Source: Apoderus coryli | Lineage: Eukaryota; Arthropoda; Insecta; Coleoptera; Attelabidae | Length of the DNA: 64,000 nucleotides | Assembly: GCA_911728435.2 (NCBI GenBank) | Contig: OU452208.1 | Span: 806,001 to 870,000 of the forward strand | Direction: 5' to 3' | Part shown: piece by piece, positions 51,301-54,300 of the stretch | How positions within the stretch are numbered: the first letter of the stretch is position 1 | Layout of the letters: every line of letters begins with the position of its first letter | The notes under the pieces: model-generated | The model's database searches: none | The model's input: the letters and a program-made list of their open reading frames with translations, nothing else | What the model was told of the DNA's origin: nothing | Made by a program: the position numbers and the translations under genes

Positions 51301-54300
51301 ATAGTACGACACAGTTAATATACGCTTTTAAATGGGCTATCCATATAAAAGTGTATCATTCTTAACTGTGTCGTACTATACCAACTTATATTTTGGCTAG
51401 TATCCATATGATAAATATAAAAGAATCATATCATTCTTATGCTATCAAAGGGGTTTCAGGTAATATTAATTTTATATTACATTTTATTTGCACTTAAAAT
51501 ATTATGAGATTTATGTTTTTTAACGAATACACCCCTGTATAAAACAATTCTGCAGTTATTTTGTAATAGCTATCTAAAGAGCATACTCGTCTGGGTTGAG
51601 ATAATTTTGTTTTATAAGCATCGTATAAGGAAGAAGCCATTTTTGGTTTCTTTAAATTGTTAGCCATGTTGACCAAACTTTTAAAATTAATATTTTTTAT
51701 AATTTGTAAAATTATCTTAGCTAATAAGGTATACAGAATCAGTCATTACATAATGAAGGATATCCCAAAAGATTATTTTCAACAATAAGTGACCATAAAA
51801 AAATATTTTATATAATTTATAAAATCTAAATTCATTAATTTACATAATTCGCGAGGCGCATTAAAATTTTAGTAATAATATACAATATATTTAACAGTCA
51901 ATTTTGTTTCGCAGCCAAATCTGCTCATGGGTGAATTTTATCTGACTTATTTTATCATTCTTCTTCATTCTTGGGTATTAGGTATAGCGTTTTATATTAT
52001 TTTTACCTCCATGATTGTTCAGATTTTATTAATGTGTACCAACAACAATGCATAATAATTATAAAATAATTTTGTGTAAAAAGGTATTTTAAAAAAACGT
52101 TTGTATCCTTTAACTGTTACCGTTTGTTGCAATTGAGGCTCTTATAAAAGAGTTATAAAATATGTTTATAACAGTTTTATAGTAGTTCTATAAATATGTC
52201 GTTTTGTTCTAGTAACAGTGCTATAATAAAACTGTTTTATAACAGTTTTATTTGATTTTTATTAGATATTTATAAACGTTCTAAAAACTATTGTATAATA
52301 GCAACAAGCAACATTTATAGAACCGTTAACGAGTCAATTTGCTTTATAAATCTGTGCCTTTTTCGTGTTTATAAGGCGCGTAAGAACGTTGTGAAAATGT
52401 TTATAAAACAATGGGTAATTTATAAAATATATTTTATAAACGTTCTTACAGCAATTAAAAAAGTTAAATTGGTAGTTGGGATTGTAACTCTTTCATTTTC
52501 AAAGAGAGAATGCCAAACGAAAAAGCATATTGTAGGGTATCTTGTTAAGTTTTTTTTAGTAAAAGTAAAAGTCATTTTGTAAAAGATACGAGCACAAGTG
52601 CGTTTTTTTGAAGGGAACACCGTGTTTATTGATAGCATGTTACATAACCTATTTTATTCTGATATTTCCATTCATTTGCTGCAAAAAATGATCCAAATAA
52701 AATGCCATAATTTTAATCACTAAAGCCTATGGAATGATAAACGTCAGTTTGATACAAAGATTATTCTAATAATTCTGTTAACAAATGGACTTGCTATTTT
52801 TTGGTTTCTTGTATTATGAAACCTTGTCATGATAGACATTCAACCAGCGTAAATATGGACCTCCAGTTTAGCGTGGAATCCGAACCACGGTCCTCGACTA
52901 CCTTCCACCAGCACCATTGAGATATAAGGAGTCGCTATTAGCATTATTTTACATTGTACACAAACGGGTGCATTGGGTGGGGCGTAATCGTATACCAATA
53001 TGGCGGATTCTCCAGAGCCGCATTAACTATTTCTGTTGACGTTTTTGCTTTTAATTTGCAGCTTGGGTTTATACTTTATTTTGAAATGTTAAGCAGTGTA
53101 CAAAATACTTAAATATAGGTAATTATTGATATTTGATACCAAAATCCAGGAATAAAAGACGTTAGTACTTTATAAATTATATATTAATACCCCTTAAACA
53201 AAACAATTTTATTTAAATGTTGCGCTATGCTTATCCACTCTATTTTTACTTAAATAATACATCCTGGTATTAACATATTTAGTCGCAATAGATTTGATCA
53301 GTAAATGTATATGGTTATCAAACACTGATTTGATCAAAACCGTGCACAACTAAATTAGGAAAAATATTACTACTTACAAATTCCTTTAAAACAAGGTTTA
53401 TTACGAATCCTGGGGACAACTTTTCATTAGTAGCTACTACATGATTTTTTATGATCTTTTCGGATTGGAAGCAAACATCTAAAACATCTTTTGAAGGAAT
53501 TTGTAAATCGTTTTTTGCCTTCATTTTAATAAAAGAATAACACTTATTAATGCATCTCGACATTCTCTGCAAATAATTTGCTTCTTTAAACTAAAAACAA
53601 CAAATCCAGCAATATAAACTATAATGAATTTCGAAAATTCAGAAAATGGTCCAGGAAGATAATCATGATCTGGATAAATTATATTTACATTTCTCGTTGG
53701 TATCCAATTAATTCGAGACACATATTCTGTCCAGATATGTCTACGAGCAGGATCTTTAGGAAATCTAAAAACCAGAATATGTTTTTAACACACATTTAGG
53801 GGTCTTTTTTGCTAGAAAGTGATGAAAAAATAGAGAGTTTGAGAATAGAAATCAAGTAAAAGAATTTGTAAAAAAAAAAACTACAATGCACGTATCAATT
53901 GTTCAGTGCAGAAAGAGAATGCTACCAGACTCCTATAATAATGTGTTTTAATAAGTTCGCCTAAAAACCCTAAATACGTCCATGTACAATGTTTACAATA
54001 TTTCATTATACATACCTATGAAACATTATTCCTGATATTTTCTGGTCGATTTCACTTCTACTACTACTACGCACAGCACAGGACACCATTATAGTATATT
54101 GTCAAATAACCGTCCAAAAAAACACGAAAAACTTAAGTAAACTTGTAAAATACTCATAAATAACACTATAAACTTGAAAGCACGACAAATGATAGATATC
54201 GTATACCAATATGGCGTACCTGCACCCGCTTTTGGCCACGTTAGAGCGTCTCCCCCCACCTCAATGGCCAGCACCCACGACTATATTTATGTCAATAACT

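Noticed and set aside
42395..54089. One P-like gene spanning both THAP regions
   Set aside because: Both are on the minus strand, but the C-terminal piece lies upstream of the N-terminal one, and each has its own THAP start exon.
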